Assembly (NCBI RefSeq): GCF_013822795.1
Contig: NZ_PNLB01000002.1
Location: 186,001 to 250,000, forward strand
DNA: 64,000 nt
Direction of reading: 5' to 3'
Source of the DNA: Phenylobacterium sp.
Lineage (GTDB): Bacteria > Pseudomonadota > Alphaproteobacteria > Caulobacterales > Caulobacteraceae
Numbering within the stretch: the stretch's first letter is position 1; every line of letters starts with the position of its first letter. This document shows, piece after piece, positions 63,878 to 64,000 of the stretch. The translations under genes were made by a program, and so were the position numbers. The notes beneath the pieces were generated by a model. It saw only the letters and a list, made by a program, of their open reading frames with translations, was not told the origin of the DNA and did no database searches.

Positions 63878-64000
63878 ATGGCCCAGTTCAAGGTGACCCC
63901 TCTGACCCCGACCATCGGGGCCCTGATCGAAGGCGTCGACCTCGCCCAGCCGGTCAGCGACGACCTGCTGCACGAAATCCGCCAGGCGTTTCTCAAGCAC
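63878..64000 (+). CDS. TauD/TfdA-family dioxygenase, 5' part
   Basis: The first 41 codons of a gene that runs off the window: FKVTPLTPTIGALIEGVDLA and on to HEIRQAFLKH. This opening (G..I.GVDL..P.SD) is typical of alpha-ketoglutarate-dependent TauD/TfdA enzymes, which oxidise taurine, aryloxyacids or similar compounds. The iron-binding HxD...H residues lie beyond the window. Start supported by GGAGA upstream. Confidence 0.8.
   Translation, partial: MAQFKVTPLTPTIGALIEGVDLAQPVSDDLLHEIRQAFLKH

Overview
The window is GC-rich DNA from an alphaproteobacterium, most likely of the Caulobacter/Phenylobacterium group. I base this on two PEPxxWA-type C-terminal sorting tails, a phoR/pstCAB/phoU/phoB locus, a TonB-dependent receptor, a type I exporter of the PrtD/RsaD kind and a SemiSWEET-like protein. 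The genus is an inference from protein style; no rRNA is present.

Left part (about 1-21,690): a gene-sparse accessory region of small lipoproteins, small membrane proteins, two paralogous XRE regulators, a PEP-CTERM protein, a 900-residue membrane protein and a secreted beta-helix protein with six 38-residue repeats. Many genes here look broken: a TPR gene with an in-frame stop, three or more frameshifted genes (one at a run of five C), a formamidase fragment and a KGG-motif gene whose expected ATG reads ACG. The region ends at the 3' side of a tRNA-Gly(CCC). No integrase or transposase is visible.

Phosphate block (about 22,700-35,900): an HD-domain protein, then pstC-pstA-pstB-phoU-phoB on the minus strand. 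A large TonB-dependent receptor lies between this operon and phoR. Beyond phoR are a divergent OprP/OprO-type porin, an orphan sulfate-binding protein and a SemiSWEET. Pho-box-like sequences sit in the pstC/receptor and phoR/porin divergent promoters.

Surface polysaccharide block (about 35,980-59,770): a TPR/GT41 (OGT-like) transferase; a five-gene operon (rfbF, rfbG, C-methyltransferase, rfbC-like epimerase, reductase) that would make a CDP-activated C-methylated 6-deoxy sugar; a sulfotransferase; a type I secretion ATPase and adaptor; a three-module glycosyltransferase (38-residue repeats, GT2, WbsX); further glycosyltransferases; a heptose-7-phosphate kinase; a methyltransferase; and an ABC-2 exporter permease whose ATPase partner is reduced to 66 residues, ending before Walker A. 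The repeats in the large glycosyltransferase have the same 38-residue period and consensus as those in the secreted beta-helix protein 45 kb away. This links type I export to O-polysaccharide and is the most interesting signal in the window.

Right end (59,750-64,000): an AAHS-type MFS transporter, a decayed sialate O-acetylesterase-like gene, a small hypothetical gene, a HicB-like protein without HicA, a DUF445 membrane protein and the start of a TauD/TfdA dioxygenase.
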